Shown here: positions 1-6,780 of the stretch, piece by piece
Position numbering within the stretch: the first letter of the stretch is position 1
How the letters are laid out: each line of letters starts with the position of its first letter
Assembly (NCBI GenBank): GCA_013694945.1
Contig: JACDBM010000260.1
Span: 1-11,666 of the forward strand
DNA from: Chthoniobacterales bacterium
GTDB taxonomy: Bacteria > Verrucomicrobiota > Verrucomicrobiia > Chthoniobacterales > UBA10450
Direction: 5' to 3'
Length of the DNA: 11,666 bases
Translations under genes and position numbers: made by a program
The notes under the pieces: model-generated
What the model was told of the DNA's origin: nothing
Seen by the model: the letters and a program-made list of their open reading frames with translations, nothing else
Database searches by the model: none

Positions 1-857
1 CGGCCGCGCATCGCATCCCGGACCGACCCGGGCTGCTCAAAGATCTCCTTGAGCATGTAGTGCGGGTAATCGCCTTTTTCGACATCCTCGTCGGTGAACT
101 CGACTTTGCTGACTTCGTAATTTCCGCCTTCGCCGGCAACGGAGCTGATTTCGAATTTGTCCCGCTCCACCGCAACGACATCGAAGTCGTTGAGGTAAAC
201 CGCGTCGCGTGTGTGGGCGACGATGGCACTCACGTCGCTCGCGAGGAAGTTCTCCTGCTTGCCGACGCCCAACACCAGAGGGCTGCCGCGCCGCGCGCCC
301 ACAATAAAATCCGGAATGTCGCGATGCAACAACGCGATGCCATAGGTTCCGATGACCTGCTGGAGCGCAGCGCGGACGGCGGCCACGAGGCGACTCTTTT
401 CACTTTGCGGCGGAACGCTCCCGTTGGCCGCGGCGGAGGCGTCATAGATTTTGCCAATCAGGTGCGCCAGCACTTCTGTGTCAGTCTCGGAGGTAAAGTG
501 GTGCTCACCGTCACGCAGGAGATTGTCTCGGAGCGCCTGGTAATTTTCGATCACGCCGTTATGCACGAGCGCGAGTTTGCCGCTGGCATCGAAGTGCGGA
601 TGCGCATTTTGATCCGTCGGCTTTCCGTGCGTTGCCCAGCGCGTGTGACTGATGCCGCAAGTTCCGCCGGGCGGCCGCTCGGTCATCAACTTTCCTAGCT
701 CCGCGATGCGGCCCGCGCACTTGCGGGTTTCCACACGGTCACCCTCTATAATCGCTACCCCCGCGGAATCGTAGCCGCGATATTCAAGCCGTCGCAGACC
801 ATCGAGCAGAATGGGACCTGCTTCTGAGCGTCCGACGTAACCGACGATACCGCACAT
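1..857 (-). CDS. glmS: Glutamine--fructose-6-phosphate aminotransferase (isomerizing), N-terminal part, cut by the window edge
   Basis: GlmS makes glucosamine-6-phosphate from fructose-6-phosphate and glutamine in the cytoplasm, the first step toward UDP-GlcNAc for peptidoglycan and lipid A. The ATG at 857-855 begins MCGIVGYVG, so the nucleophilic cysteine of the class II glutaminase follows the initiator Met, as required. Also visible are EYRGYDSAG (about residues 25-33), HTRWATHG (71-78), HNGVIENY (99-106), SETDTEVLAH (123-132) and, in the linker before the isomerase half, GDYPHYMLKEIFEQP (262-276). Some 285 codons are present of a protein usually near 610, so both SIS sugar-isomerase domains lie beyond the left edge. 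No stop codon or frameshift is seen. It is divergent from glgC across 47 bases. I saw no glmS ribozyme-like leader, and there is little room for one. Confidence 0.97.
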   Translation of the reverse strand, partial: MCGIVGYVGRSEAGPILLDGLRRLEYRGYDSAGVAIIEGDRVETRKCAGRIAELGKLMTERPPGGTCGISHTRWATHGKPTDQNAHPHFDASGKLALVHNGVIENYQALRDNLLRDGEHHFTSETDTEVLAHLIGKIYDASAAANGSVPPQSEKSRLVAAVRAALQQVIGTYGIALLHRDIPDFIVGARRGSPLVLGVGKQENFLASDVSAIVAHTRDAVYLNDFDVVAVERDKFEISSVAGEGGNYEVSKVEFTDEDVEKGDYPHYMLKEIFEQPGSVRDAMRG

Positions 858-904
858 AGACGGATCGTGACACCAACCTGCGCCCTGCGCAATAGGCCCC
901 AGAG

Positions 905-2326
905 ATGCGCGTCCAACGTTGTCAGGCTCGCAAAAGAGTTGCTCAGGCGGCGCGTGCCGGGGTTAATGGGGAAGTGAAGAATCAGAGTCGCAGGTCGCCC
1001 GAATCGTCTGTGAGCACGGGCAGCGTTGCTCCTGGTTTTGCGCTGCCACCAGGAACAACGCAGCAGACCCTCGCCATCGTGATGGGCGGCGGGGCCGGAA
1101 CCCGCTTGTTCCCGCTCACAAAGGATCGCTCGAAGCCCGCGGTGCCGCTCGGTGGAAAATATCGGCTCGTGGACATTCCAATCAGTAATTGCCTGAACTC
1201 AGGATTGCGCTCGATCTACGTGTTGACGCAGTTCAACACGATGTCGCTCCACCGCCACATTCAGGCCAGCTACAAGTTCGACAACTTCTCGCGCAGCTTC
1301 GTGGATATCCTTGCTGCACAGCAAACGCCGGAACACTCCGATTGGTATCAAGGCACCGCAGACGCAGTTCGGCAGAACATGCGCTACTTCCTGGAGCGGC
1401 CTTTCGATTACTATCTAATTCTCAGTGGCGATCAGCTTTACCGAATGGATTTTCGTGCGCTGCTCCATCAACACATCCGGTCCGGCGCGGAGATTACGCT
1501 CGCGACAAAACCGGTGGGGCGAACGCAAGCTTCGGATTTTGGGATTATGCAAAGCGATGAGAACCGGAGGATCGTTCGCTTCGTTGAAAAGCCCAAGGAG
1601 GACGCTCTCCTTGCGGAGCTGAAGTTAGGTTCGGAACACCTCGCCTCGATTGGGGCAAAACCGGGAGAGGAGCTCTTCCAGGCTTCAATGGGCATCTACG
1701 TTTTCAACCGCAATGTCCTGGTGGAATGCCTCGCCAACGAGATGGTTGATTTCGGCAAGCACATCATCCCGGCCGCCATCAAAGAGCGATCGGTCAGCGG
1801 TTACATCTTCAATGGCTACTGGGAAGACATTGGAACGATCCGAGCCTTTTACGAAGCGAATCTCGATCTCACGGATGTGCTGCCGCAGTACAGTTTTTTC
1901 GACGCTAATTCTCCCATCTACACTCATCCGCGATTCCTGCCCGGGAGCAAGATTAACGGAGCCGCGTTGCGACAATCGATCGTGGCCGATGGTTGCATCA
2001 TTTCGGATGCACACATCGAGCGATGCGTCGTGGGAGTTCGAAGTGTGATTCAAACCGGCGCGACCATCCGGAACAGCATTGTGATGGGTGCGGACTACTA
2101 CGAGACGGCTCCGGGAAGCGTCCCCCGTGGATTGCCGCCCATCGGCGTGGGCCGCAATTGCGTAATCGATCGCGCTATTATCGACAAGAACGCGCGCATC
2201 GCCGATGGCGTGGTCATTACGCCGGAAGGCAAGCCGACCAACTATGACGGAGGGAACTATTTCATTCGCGACGGGATTGTGGTCGTCCCGAAAAATGCCG
2301 TTATTCCCGCAGGTTTTTGGATCTAA
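905..2326 (+). CDS. glgC: Glucose-1-phosphate adenylyltransferase (ADP-glucose pyrophosphorylase)
   Basis: GlgC converts glucose-1-phosphate and ATP to ADP-glucose and pyrophosphate, the committed step of bacterial glycogen synthesis. The protein has 473 residues. The nucleotidyltransferase signature GGGAGTRLFPLTKDRSKPAV starts near residue 61. Others are GTADAVRQ (150-157), SGDQLYRMD with the catalytic Asp near 176, FVEKPK with the sugar-phosphate Lys near 229, and WEDIGTI (306-312). A left-handed beta-helix fills about 345-473. Wording such as KYRLVDIPISNCLNSG and the ending GIVVVPKNAVIPAG resembles plant and cyanobacterial enzymes more than the enterobacterial type. The ATG at 905 leaves about 53 residues before the core; a weak AGG lies 8 bases upstream. 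In-frame GTGs at 974 and 1010 are alternatives with no better ribosome site. Its stop overlaps the stop of the convergent lipoprotein gene by four bases. No other glg gene is nearby. Confidence 0.95.
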   Translation: MRVQRCQARKRVAQAARAGVNGEVKNQSRRSPESSVSTGSVAPGFALPPGTTQQTLAIVMGGGAGTRLFPLTKDRSKPAVPLGGKYRLVDIPISNCLNSGLRSIYVLTQFNTMSLHRHIQASYKFDNFSRSFVDILAAQQTPEHSDWYQGTADAVRQNMRYFLERPFDYYLILSGDQLYRMDFRALLHQHIRSGAEITLATKPVGRTQASDFGIMQSDENRRIVRFVEKPKEDALLAELKLGSEHLASIGAKPGEELFQASMGIYVFNRNVLVECLANEMVDFGKHIIPAAIKERSVSGYIFNGYWEDIGTIRAFYEANLDLTDVLPQYSFFDANSPIYTHPRFLPGSKINGAALRQSIVADGCIISDAHIERCVVGVRSVIQTGATIRNSIVMGADYYETAPGSVPRGLPPIGVGRNCVIDRAIIDKNARIADGVVITPEGKPTNYDGGNYFIRDGIVVVPKNAVIPAGFWI

Positions 2327-2541
2327 CGGGTTTGAAACCGGTCCGCCATACCGCCGAGCTGGCCAGTGTTCTCCCACTTCTCCTGCTTGTTCCAGGGCAT
2401 ACTCGATTCACGGCCGGTCGAGTCGGCAATCAGCTGCGGCTCCTCTTTCGTGGCGCAGGAGGAGAATGCAAGGGCGCCAGCCGTGATGAGCAGGAGCCAG
2501 ATAGCCCGTGAGCAGGAGGGGTTACGAACTTGGGCCAGCAT
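2323..2541 (-). CDS. Small lipoprotein of unknown function (72 residues)
   Basis: The protein starts MLAQVRNPSCSRAIW and continues with a hydrophobic stretch (residues 14-26) ending in ALAFSSC. This looks like a lipoprotein signal peptide with the lipidated cysteine at 29, although Phe at -3 is not ideal. The mature part is about 44 residues, polar, with the phrase MPWNKQEKWENTGQLGG and the ending MADRFQTR. I believe short lipoproteins with a PWN...W motif recur in Verrucomicrobiota, but that is from memory and the function is unknown. The chosen ATG (2541-2539) lies inside the end of the upstream coiled-coil gene, a 20-base overlap, with GGAG about 12 bases upstream; the pair is probably cotranscribed. 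A reading that starts at 2664 is open in this frame but would add 41 residues with no signal peptide, so I prefer the internal start. Confidence 0.7.
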   Translation of the reverse strand: MLAQVRNPSCSRAIWLLLITAGALAFSSCATKEEPQLIADSTGRESSMPWNKQEKWENTGQLGGMADRFQTR

Positions 2542-3304
2542 ATATAACAATATCTCCAGGCTGCACCTGAACGCCGCGCGCCAGGCTGTTAGTGAGGATA
2601 TCGCCGATGGCGGTGGCTGGTTCAACTGAGGAGACGCGAATTTTTCCAATGAGCGTGCCGCCACGCATGACGAGCATCTCCGTATTGGCCTCCACGCCCT
2701 GCCGGCCGCCGAGATTCAAGACAACAAAGTTGTAGGCTTGATTAACGGCCAAAACCGTCCCGCGCACTCCGGGCTTCGGGGCCCGTGCCACTCTCTGCCT
2801 GGGCGCTTCGGCGCCGCGAACTTCCGTTCTCTGAATCTTTTCCGAGAGCAGTTGCTTCTCCCGTTCCGCAGTGTCGAGCTGACGACGCGTGTCTTCGAGC
2901 TGCGCCTCCAAATCGCCGGCGCCGGGCATCGGTAAGCTCTCCGGCATTACCTCCTTCTCGCCTGCTTCTTCCAATCGCCTCTCCAACTCGGCCACCTTCT
3001 TCTCGTTCTCCTGTATCTTGGCTTGCAGGTCTGCTTTTTCGGTTTGGGTGCGGATCAGGTCCGACTCGGCGCTGGCGACCTTTGACTCAATGTCCGCGCC
3101 TTTCGGGACCGCTGGCGACGAGGCTGTCCCGCGGGTCTCCATCTCCTTCTCTACTGCACGACGTTGCTTCTCCGCTTCAACTCTGGCGGCATTGTTTCTT
3201 TCCGAAAGCTCGCGCAGACCACGCGCCTTAGTCGTGTTCAATACACCGAAAACGGCGGAGAGCGTCAGAAACACGATCGAGAGGCTTATGAATATCCTTG
3301 CCAT
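2522..3304 (-). CDS. Membrane-anchored coiled-coil protein with C-terminal beta domain
   Basis: I do not recognise this 260-residue protein as a named family. Residues 3-22 form one hydrophobic segment (MARIFISLSIVFLTLSAVFG), probably an uncleaved anchor that leaves the rest in the periplasm. Residues 30-58 and 70-165 are rich in Glu, Lys, Arg and Gln with heptad-like spacing and should form a coiled coil, broken by a Pro/Gly loop at about 120-130. Residues 180-258 look like a compact beta domain: VLAVNQAYNFVVLNLGG, RQGVEANTEM, GKIRVSSVEPATAIGDI, VQPGDIVIY. The 'constant-plus-property' phrasing of this part resembles the C-terminal barrel of MreC-like or flagellar-assembly proteins, so a cell-envelope scaffold is my guess. 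The ATG overlaps one arm of an inverted repeat. The downstream lipoprotein gene overlaps its 3' end and may encode a partner. Confidence 0.8.
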   Translation of the reverse strand: MARIFISLSIVFLTLSAVFGVLNTTKARGLRELSERNNAARVEAEKQRRAVEKEMETRGTASSPAVPKGADIESKVASAESDLIRTQTEKADLQAKIQENEKKVAELERRLEEAGEKEVMPESLPMPGAGDLEAQLEDTRRQLDTAEREKQLLSEKIQRTEVRGAEAPRQRVARAPKPGVRGTVLAVNQAYNFVVLNLGGRQGVEANTEMLVMRGGTLIGKIRVSSVEPATAIGDILTNSLARGVQVQPGDIVIYAGPSS

Positions 3305-3356
3305 GAACAGACGCCTTGAAAGCTCGCCTTATAACCGGAAGGTAGCCGTCTGTTCA
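3304..3356 (-). promoter_or_regulatory. Inverted repeat covering the start codon of the coiled-coil gene
   Basis: TGAACAGACG (3304-3313) and CGTCTGTTCA (3347-3356) are perfect 10-base inverted repeats 33 bases apart. In the minus-strand transcript the downstream arm ends with the A of the AUG, so a folded leader would hide the start codon and the spacer in front of it. Just inside the stem, after a four-base bulge, CCUU of the upstream side can pair with the AAGG that looks like the ribosome site nine bases before the AUG. The pairing is seen directly; translational control, or an operator role at the DNA level, is inference. A rough count gives about half a chance 10-base repeat with such spacing in the whole window, so its position is the main argument. 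Confidence 0.45.
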
Positions 3357-3430
3357 ATCGCGATGCATCGGATCCGGGAGTTTTTCTCTCCCATTGACCC
3401 GTGTTTGCCGTTGCGTCCCAAGGTCTCTCA

Positions 3431-3439
3431 TCCTATAGG
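3431..3439 (+). repeat. TCCTATAGG motif, copy 1
   Basis: This nine-base motif contains the perfect palindrome CCTATAGG. It ends nine bases before the ATG of the small basic protein, and an identical copy lies just before the next gene (3655-3663). In this copy TATAGG lies 17 bases after TTGCGT (3411-3416), which would make a weak -35/-10 pair, but transcription would then start almost at the ATG. Its AGGG also serves as a reasonable ribosome site. I cannot tell which role applies. Confidence 0.35.
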
Positions 3440-3448
3440 GAACCCTTC

Positions 3449-3607
3449 ATGGGCCAGCAACACCGCAAGATCGTCAAACGCCGGCGCCGCACTTCTTATC
3501 TGGAGCGGAAGAAGGCCACAGCGAAAGCGGCGGGAGCGGGAACGAAGGAAGTGCCTGGACCGCGAGCGAAAAAGGCATCTACCGCGGCTCGTTCGCCCGC
3601 TGCCTGA
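3449..3607 (+). CDS. Small highly basic protein (52 residues)
   Basis: The reading frame begins MGQQHRKIVKRRRRTSYLER and continues with an Ala/Lys/Pro-rich tail (KKATAKAAGAGTKEVPGPRA and onward), ending at the TGA at 3605-3607. It has 17 Lys or Arg residues against two Glu, so RNA or DNA binding is likely. The N-terminal block looks like an rRNA-binding segment and the tail resembles histone-H1-like disordered tails. I recall similar short basic proteins in Verrucomicrobiota but cannot name a family. The ATG at 3449 has AGGGAA about eight bases upstream. A longer in-frame start at 3401 would add 16 residues unlike the basic core and has no clear ribosome site. The YacP-like gene follows after 62 bases in the same direction, which suggests a shared role around ribosomes or RNA. 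Confidence 0.72.
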   Translation: MGQQHRKIVKRRRRTSYLERKKATAKAAGAGTKEVPGPRAKKASTAARSPAA

Positions 3608-3654
3608 ACTGAGCCGTTCGCGATTGCCGGTAAGCTTGAATCTCCTCCTGGCGC

Positions 3655-3663
3655 TCCTATAGG
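3655..3663 (+). repeat. TCCTATAGG motif, copy 2
   Basis: This is identical to the motif at 3431-3439. It ends six bases before the GTG start of the YacP-like gene. Its AGG may act as part of the ribosome site; the full palindrome CCTATAGG is longer than a Shine-Dalgarno site needs to be. Confidence 0.35.
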
Positions 3664-3669
3664 TGCAAG

Positions 3670-4074
3670 GTGCGCCCGCATTATCTGATTGTGGACGGTC
3701 ACAGCGTTATCTTCGCCTGGCCGGAGCTACGCGATTTACATGGCCGGCGAACCTCTCTGGCGCGAGACACGCTCGTAAGGAAGCTACGCGATTTCCAGGA
3801 CTGGACTGGCGTGCAAACTATTGTGGTGTTTGACGGAAAAGGCGAGGCAATCGACGCGACCTCCGAACCCGGCGAGATCCAGGTCTTCTACTCTCGCGCA
3901 GGCCAGACCGCGGATTCGATTGTGGAGCGACTTGCCAGCAAGTACGCATCGCGCTTCAGGCTGCTGGTGGCTACGAGCGATTTCCTGGAGCAGGAAACGG
4001 TCGTTGCCTGTGGTGCGGAATGCATTTCTGCGGAGGGATTGCGCGGTCTGCTTGAAGAAGCCCGCTCCCGCTGA
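3670..4074 (+). CDS. YacP-like NYN-domain protein (putative ribonuclease, DUF901)
   Basis: This 134-residue cytoplasmic protein begins MRPHYLIVDGHSVIFAWPEL, matching the opening strand of YacP-type NYN (PIN-like) domains. The acidic residues expected at the metal site are present: Asp9 (IVDG), Asp55 (VVFDGKG), Asp82 (GQTADSIVERL) and Asp104 (VATSD). The family member Rae1/YacP of Bacillus subtilis cuts mRNA in the ribosomal A site; that this protein does the same is inference. It is shorter than the Bacillus protein (about 170 residues) and has His-Ser where that group usually has Tyr-Asn after VDG. Translation appears to start at the GTG at 3670, since the family core begins almost at once. 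It follows the 52-residue basic protein in the same direction and converges on the broken response regulator, with 14 bases between stops and no clear terminator. Confidence 0.85.
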   Translation: MRPHYLIVDGHSVIFAWPELRDLHGRRTSLARDTLVRKLRDFQDWTGVQTIVVFDGKGEAIDATSEPGEIQVFYSRAGQTADSIVERLASKYASRFRLLVATSDFLEQETVVACGAECISAEGLRGLLEEARSR

Positions 4075-4088
4075 CGCACCGGGTTCTC

Positions 4089-4528
4089 TTACGCCGCTCC
4101 TGCGAGCACTTCCTGGCGCGGACGAGCTGTGCTGGCTTCCCGGCGCGCCCGCTGCTTGCAGGTGGCGAGGACGCGCGAAAGGACGCAGTACAGTTGCTCA
4201 ACGGGAAGGTTCTTGCTGACGTAAGCGTTCGCCCCGGCTTCGAGAGCGGCACGCATCAGGCCCTCATCGTAACCGACTTCGGTAAAGACGATAATCGGCA
4301 GCTTCTCGTGAAGCTCGCGAATATAGGCGATGAGGGAAATGCCGTCGACTTTGGGCATAGCGAGGTCGACCACGACGATCTCGCAGCGATTGTGCTCCAG
4401 CCATTTGGCAGTCTCGAACCTTTCGGTCAATGACTCGCACGTGTGGCCCTCTATGGCAGCAGCAATTGCGTGATAGCCGGATCGTCGTCAATGATGAGAA
4501 ACTCGGCATCTGTTGGTAGCAGTCTCAT
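4089..4528 (-). pseudogene. Single-domain response regulator (CheY-like) interrupted by a frameshift
   Basis: Two overlapping frames together spell one receiver domain of about 146 residues. From the ATG at 4528 the first frame reads MRLLPTDAEFLIIDDDPAIT with the acidic DDD cluster, then QLLLP, and stops at TAG 4453-4451. The next frame continues the domain: AAIEGHTCESLTERFETAKW, then IVVVDLAMPKVDG with the phosphorylated Asp, IIVFTEVG with the conserved Thr, and NAYVSKNLP with the conserved Lys, ending at TAA 4091-4089. A single missing base, somewhere between 4487 and 4451, would rejoin them. No DNA-binding or output domain follows; the last 30 residues are basic and low in complexity. All catalytic residues survive, so the break is recent, an assembly error, or recoded. 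No classic slippery heptamer is visible. A TTG start at 4430 would give a receiver without its acidic pair, so I do not accept it as a separate gene. Confidence 0.8.
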
Positions 4529-4600
4529 TGCAGCGCATTCATTCCAGATTCTCCATAACTCTCATAGCATCCACCTTGCCACCTGCCGTTCTGATACGCC

Positions 4601-4661
4601 GTCGGAGGCTCTTACGGAAAACTTCTTAGCGCCGTCACCTCGCCCTTTGAGAACCTCCGAC
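4601..4661 (-). other. Possible structured element between lpxD and the response regulator
   Basis: The 205 bases from 4529 to 4733 hold no convincing gene. GTCGGAGG (4601-4608) and CCTCCGAC (4654-4661) are perfect inverted repeats. With a two-base bulge the minus-strand stem extends by CTC/GAG to 11 pairs around an inner ACGG/CCGT. It could be a leader of the response regulator transcript. Eight-base repeats at this spacing arise by chance about ten times in a window this size, so the support is weak. Confidence 0.2.
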
Positions 4662-4733
4662 TCTGGGGGAAGCGTTGCGTCACTGACCGCTGGCGAAAGG
4701 CCAAAGTTTCGTCGGGAGAAGGAGTGAGCAGGC

Positions 4734-5753
4734 TTACAGCCCAAGCTTCTTTTCGACCGCCTTCACCCGGGCGAACAGTTTGCCAAGCCGGTGAATCAAC
4801 GCGAGTTGCTCCTTTGCTTCGCGTAATGGAGTCGCCGGCACGCTCCACCACGTTCCACCGTCCGACGGCAGGTCTTTGGAAACACCAGTCTTCGCCGCGA
4901 GAATATTGCGATCACCTACCTCGACGTGACCGGTGATACCAACCTGCCCCGCGATCATGACGTAGTCGCCGATACGTGAACTGCCGGCGATTCCGGTCTG
5001 CGCCGCGATGCCGCTGTGGCGGCCGACGACCACGTTGTGCGCGATTTGGACCAGGTTGTCGATCTTCACGCCCTCTTTGATCCAAGTGCGGCCAAACTTT
5101 GCCCGATCGATCGTCGTGTTGGCACCGATTTCTACGTCGTCATCGATCTGCACGATGCCATGGTGCGGGATTTTTCGGTGGCGGCCTTCCACGTTCTCGA
5201 AGCCAAATCCATCCGCCCCGATGACTACTCCGCTGTGAAGCATGACGCGGGCACCCACAACGCACCGCTCCCGAATCGTGACCTGCGGATAAATCATGCA
5301 TCCGGCACCAATGACGACATTGTGACCGACGTAGCTGTTTGCGCCGACGACCGCGTCGTCACCGATCTGCGCGCCTGCTTCGATCACGGCGTGAGGCTGG
5401 ATCGATACGCGCGCTCCGAGTTTCGCGTCAGGAGCCACTACCGCGCTGGGATGGACTCCTGGCGCGAAGGCAATCGGCGGCGGGGCAAGACGCAGAACCA
5501 CCTGCTGAAAGGCTTTTGCCGGCTCGGCGACGCGTATCTGCGCCGGCTCGATCATCTCGGAGAAGTCCGCCGGCACGAACGCAGCAGACGCCCGCGTCTT
5601 TCGTAACTGCGGCAGGTAACGGGGATTCGCTAAAAAGGTTACCTCTCCCGGTGTTGCCTCCGCCAGAGAAGCCGCGCCGGTCACGACCTGCGCGCCATCA
5701 CCGACTAATTTGCCGCCGGTTATCGCGGCGAGCTCCTGAAGCGTGAATGCCAC
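4734..5753 (-). CDS. lpxD: UDP-3-O-(3-hydroxyacyl)glucosamine N-acyltransferase
   Basis: LpxD adds the second 3-hydroxyacyl chain, from acyl carrier protein, to the lipid A precursor in the cytoplasm, so the organism should make an LPS-type outer membrane. The 339-residue length is normal. Residues 1-95 form the uridine-binding domain (FTLQELAAITGGKLVGDG; ATPGEVTFLANPRYL). Residues 100-290 are hexapeptide repeats of a left-handed beta-helix, and the C-terminal helix contains EQLALIHRLGKLFARV. The catalytic His falls at 239 in IDNLVQIAHNVVVG, the same number as in Escherichia coli. Translation starts at a GTG (5753); no ATG lies near in frame and no strong ribosome site is seen. The aldolase gene ends 48 bases upstream in the same direction. 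The usual companions lpxA, fabZ and bamA are not in the window. Confidence 0.96.
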   Translation of the reverse strand: MAFTLQELAAITGGKLVGDGAQVVTGAASLAEATPGEVTFLANPRYLPQLRKTRASAAFVPADFSEMIEPAQIRVAEPAKAFQQVVLRLAPPPIAFAPGVHPSAVVAPDAKLGARVSIQPHAVIEAGAQIGDDAVVGANSYVGHNVVIGAGCMIYPQVTIRERCVVGARVMLHSGVVIGADGFGFENVEGRHRKIPHHGIVQIDDDVEIGANTTIDRAKFGRTWIKEGVKIDNLVQIAHNVVVGRHSGIAAQTGIAGSSRIGDYVMIAGQVGITGHVEVGDRNILAAKTGVSKDLPSDGGTWWSVPATPLREAKEQLALIHRLGKLFARVKAVEKKLGL

Positions 5754-5801
5754 AGACTGATTGGGAGTCTCGCTCCTATTCGCTGCGCGTGCGAACTACG
5801 C

Positions 5802-6749
5802 CTATAAAGTCGCGCGGACCGTTTCGAGCTGACCAGCAGAACCAAGCTTTTCGTTCTTGTGCGCAATGAAGTCGGCGTAGGCCTGCATGAAATTTTTGCC
5901 GGGCGGGCGGAAATCGAATTCCGCTGGTTTGTCGCGGAAGAACTCACGGTGAACGCGCGTCCAAACGAGACGGCCATCGGTGTCGATGTTCACCTTTGTG
6001 ACTCCGAGCTTCGCCGCCGGAATGTATTCGTTCTCGGCGACTCCGCGGGCGCTCGGATCGAGCTTGCCACCGGCCGCGTTTATTCGCTGCACCTCTTCGA
6101 TTGGAACGCTGGAGCTGCCGTGCATGACAATTGGCATCCCGGGAACCTTCTCGGAGATAGCCTCGATAACATCAAAGCGCAGCGATTGCTGCCCCTTGAA
6201 TTTGTAGGCGCCGTGGCTGGTCCCAATGGCCGCTGCGAGCGAATCGCAACCGGAACGCTGCACGAATTCCACGGCTTCGTCAGGGTTAGTCAGGCAGGCG
6301 TGCCCTTCGTCTACTTTGATGTCTTCCTCGACGCCGCCAAGCATTCCGAGTTCCGCCTCCACACTGATTCCCTTGGCGTGCGCGCGATCGACTACGCGCC
6401 GCGTGATGGCGATGTTCTCCTCGAAGGATTCATGACTGGCGTCGATCATAACCGAGCTGTAGAAGCCGGAATCGACGCAGTCATAGCAGGTCGCTTCGTT
6501 GCCGTGGTCGAGATGGACTGCGAAAATAGCCTCGGGGAAGATTGTCTCGGCCGTGCGGATAATCGCTTCCAGCATCCGTTTGTCCGTGTAGTTCCGCGCG
6601 CCTTTCGAGAGCTGAATAATGAACGGCGCCTGGCTCTGAATGCAGCCGCGGAAGAGCCCCATCGACTGTTCCAGGTTGTTGATGTTGTAGGCGCCGACGG
6701 CGAACTTCCGGTAGGCGACTTGATAGAGCTGCGCAGTGGTGACGATCAT
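5802..6749 (-). CDS. fba: Class II fructose-bisphosphate aldolase
   Basis: This cytoplasmic zinc enzyme splits fructose-1,6-bisphosphate into glyceraldehyde-3-phosphate and dihydroxyacetone phosphate, and runs in reverse in gluconeogenesis. The protein has 315 residues. HLDHG (79-83) carries the catalytic Asp81 and zinc ligand His82. His179 (GTSHG) and His210 (MHGSSS) are the other zinc ligands. EAELG (131-135) and KVNIDTDGR (252-260) are the usual structural and phosphate-binding segments. The ATG at 6749 has AAGG four bases upstream. The histidine kinase gene ends 101 bases upstream and lpxD starts 48 bases downstream, so fba and lpxD are likely cotranscribed, perhaps from a promoter in that 101-base gap. 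The protein reads through without interruption. Tagatose-bisphosphate aldolase of the same superfamily is possible but less likely. Confidence 0.95.
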   Translation of the reverse strand: MIVTTAQLYQVAYRKFAVGAYNINNLEQSMGLFRGCIQSQAPFIIQLSKGARNYTDKRMLEAIIRTAETIFPEAIFAVHLDHGNEATCYDCVDSGFYSSVMIDASHESFEENIAITRRVVDRAHAKGISVEAELGMLGGVEEDIKVDEGHACLTNPDEAVEFVQRSGCDSLAAAIGTSHGAYKFKGQQSLRFDVIEAISEKVPGMPIVMHGSSSVPIEEVQRINAAGGKLDPSARGVAENEYIPAAKLGVTKVNIDTDGRLVWTRVHREFFRDKPAEFDFRPPGKNFMQAYADFIAHKNEKLGSAGQLETVRATL

Positions 6750-6780
6750 GACCTTTTCTTAAGCAAAGTGGTGAACCTTC

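Noticed and set aside
60..698. Plus-strand open frame of 212 codons
   Set aside because: Antisense to the glmS glutaminase domain, whose motifs read clearly on the minus strand.
1685..2377. Minus-strand open frame of 230 codons
   Set aside because: Antisense to the well-supported glgC; no recognisable motif.
2522..2664. Longer start for the lipoprotein at 2664
   Set aside because: It would overlap the coiled-coil gene by 143 bases and bury the signal peptide behind 41 unrelated residues.
3394..3439. Sigma-70-like promoter for the basic-protein gene using TTGACC or TTGCGT
   Set aside because: TTGACC has no -10 at the right distance. TTGCGT with TATAGG has good spacing but weak matches and would start transcription almost at the ATG; the promoter rules of this lineage are not known to me.
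4601..4661. tRNA-like reading of the inverted repeat (8-pair acceptor-like stem)
   Set aside because: No TTCGA-type loop, no anticodon arm of the right size, and the length is too short.
4562..4744. Minus-strand 60-codon frame between lpxD and the response regulator
   Set aside because: It starts inside the end of lpxD, has no domain, signal peptide or good ribosome site, and its composition is not distinctive.
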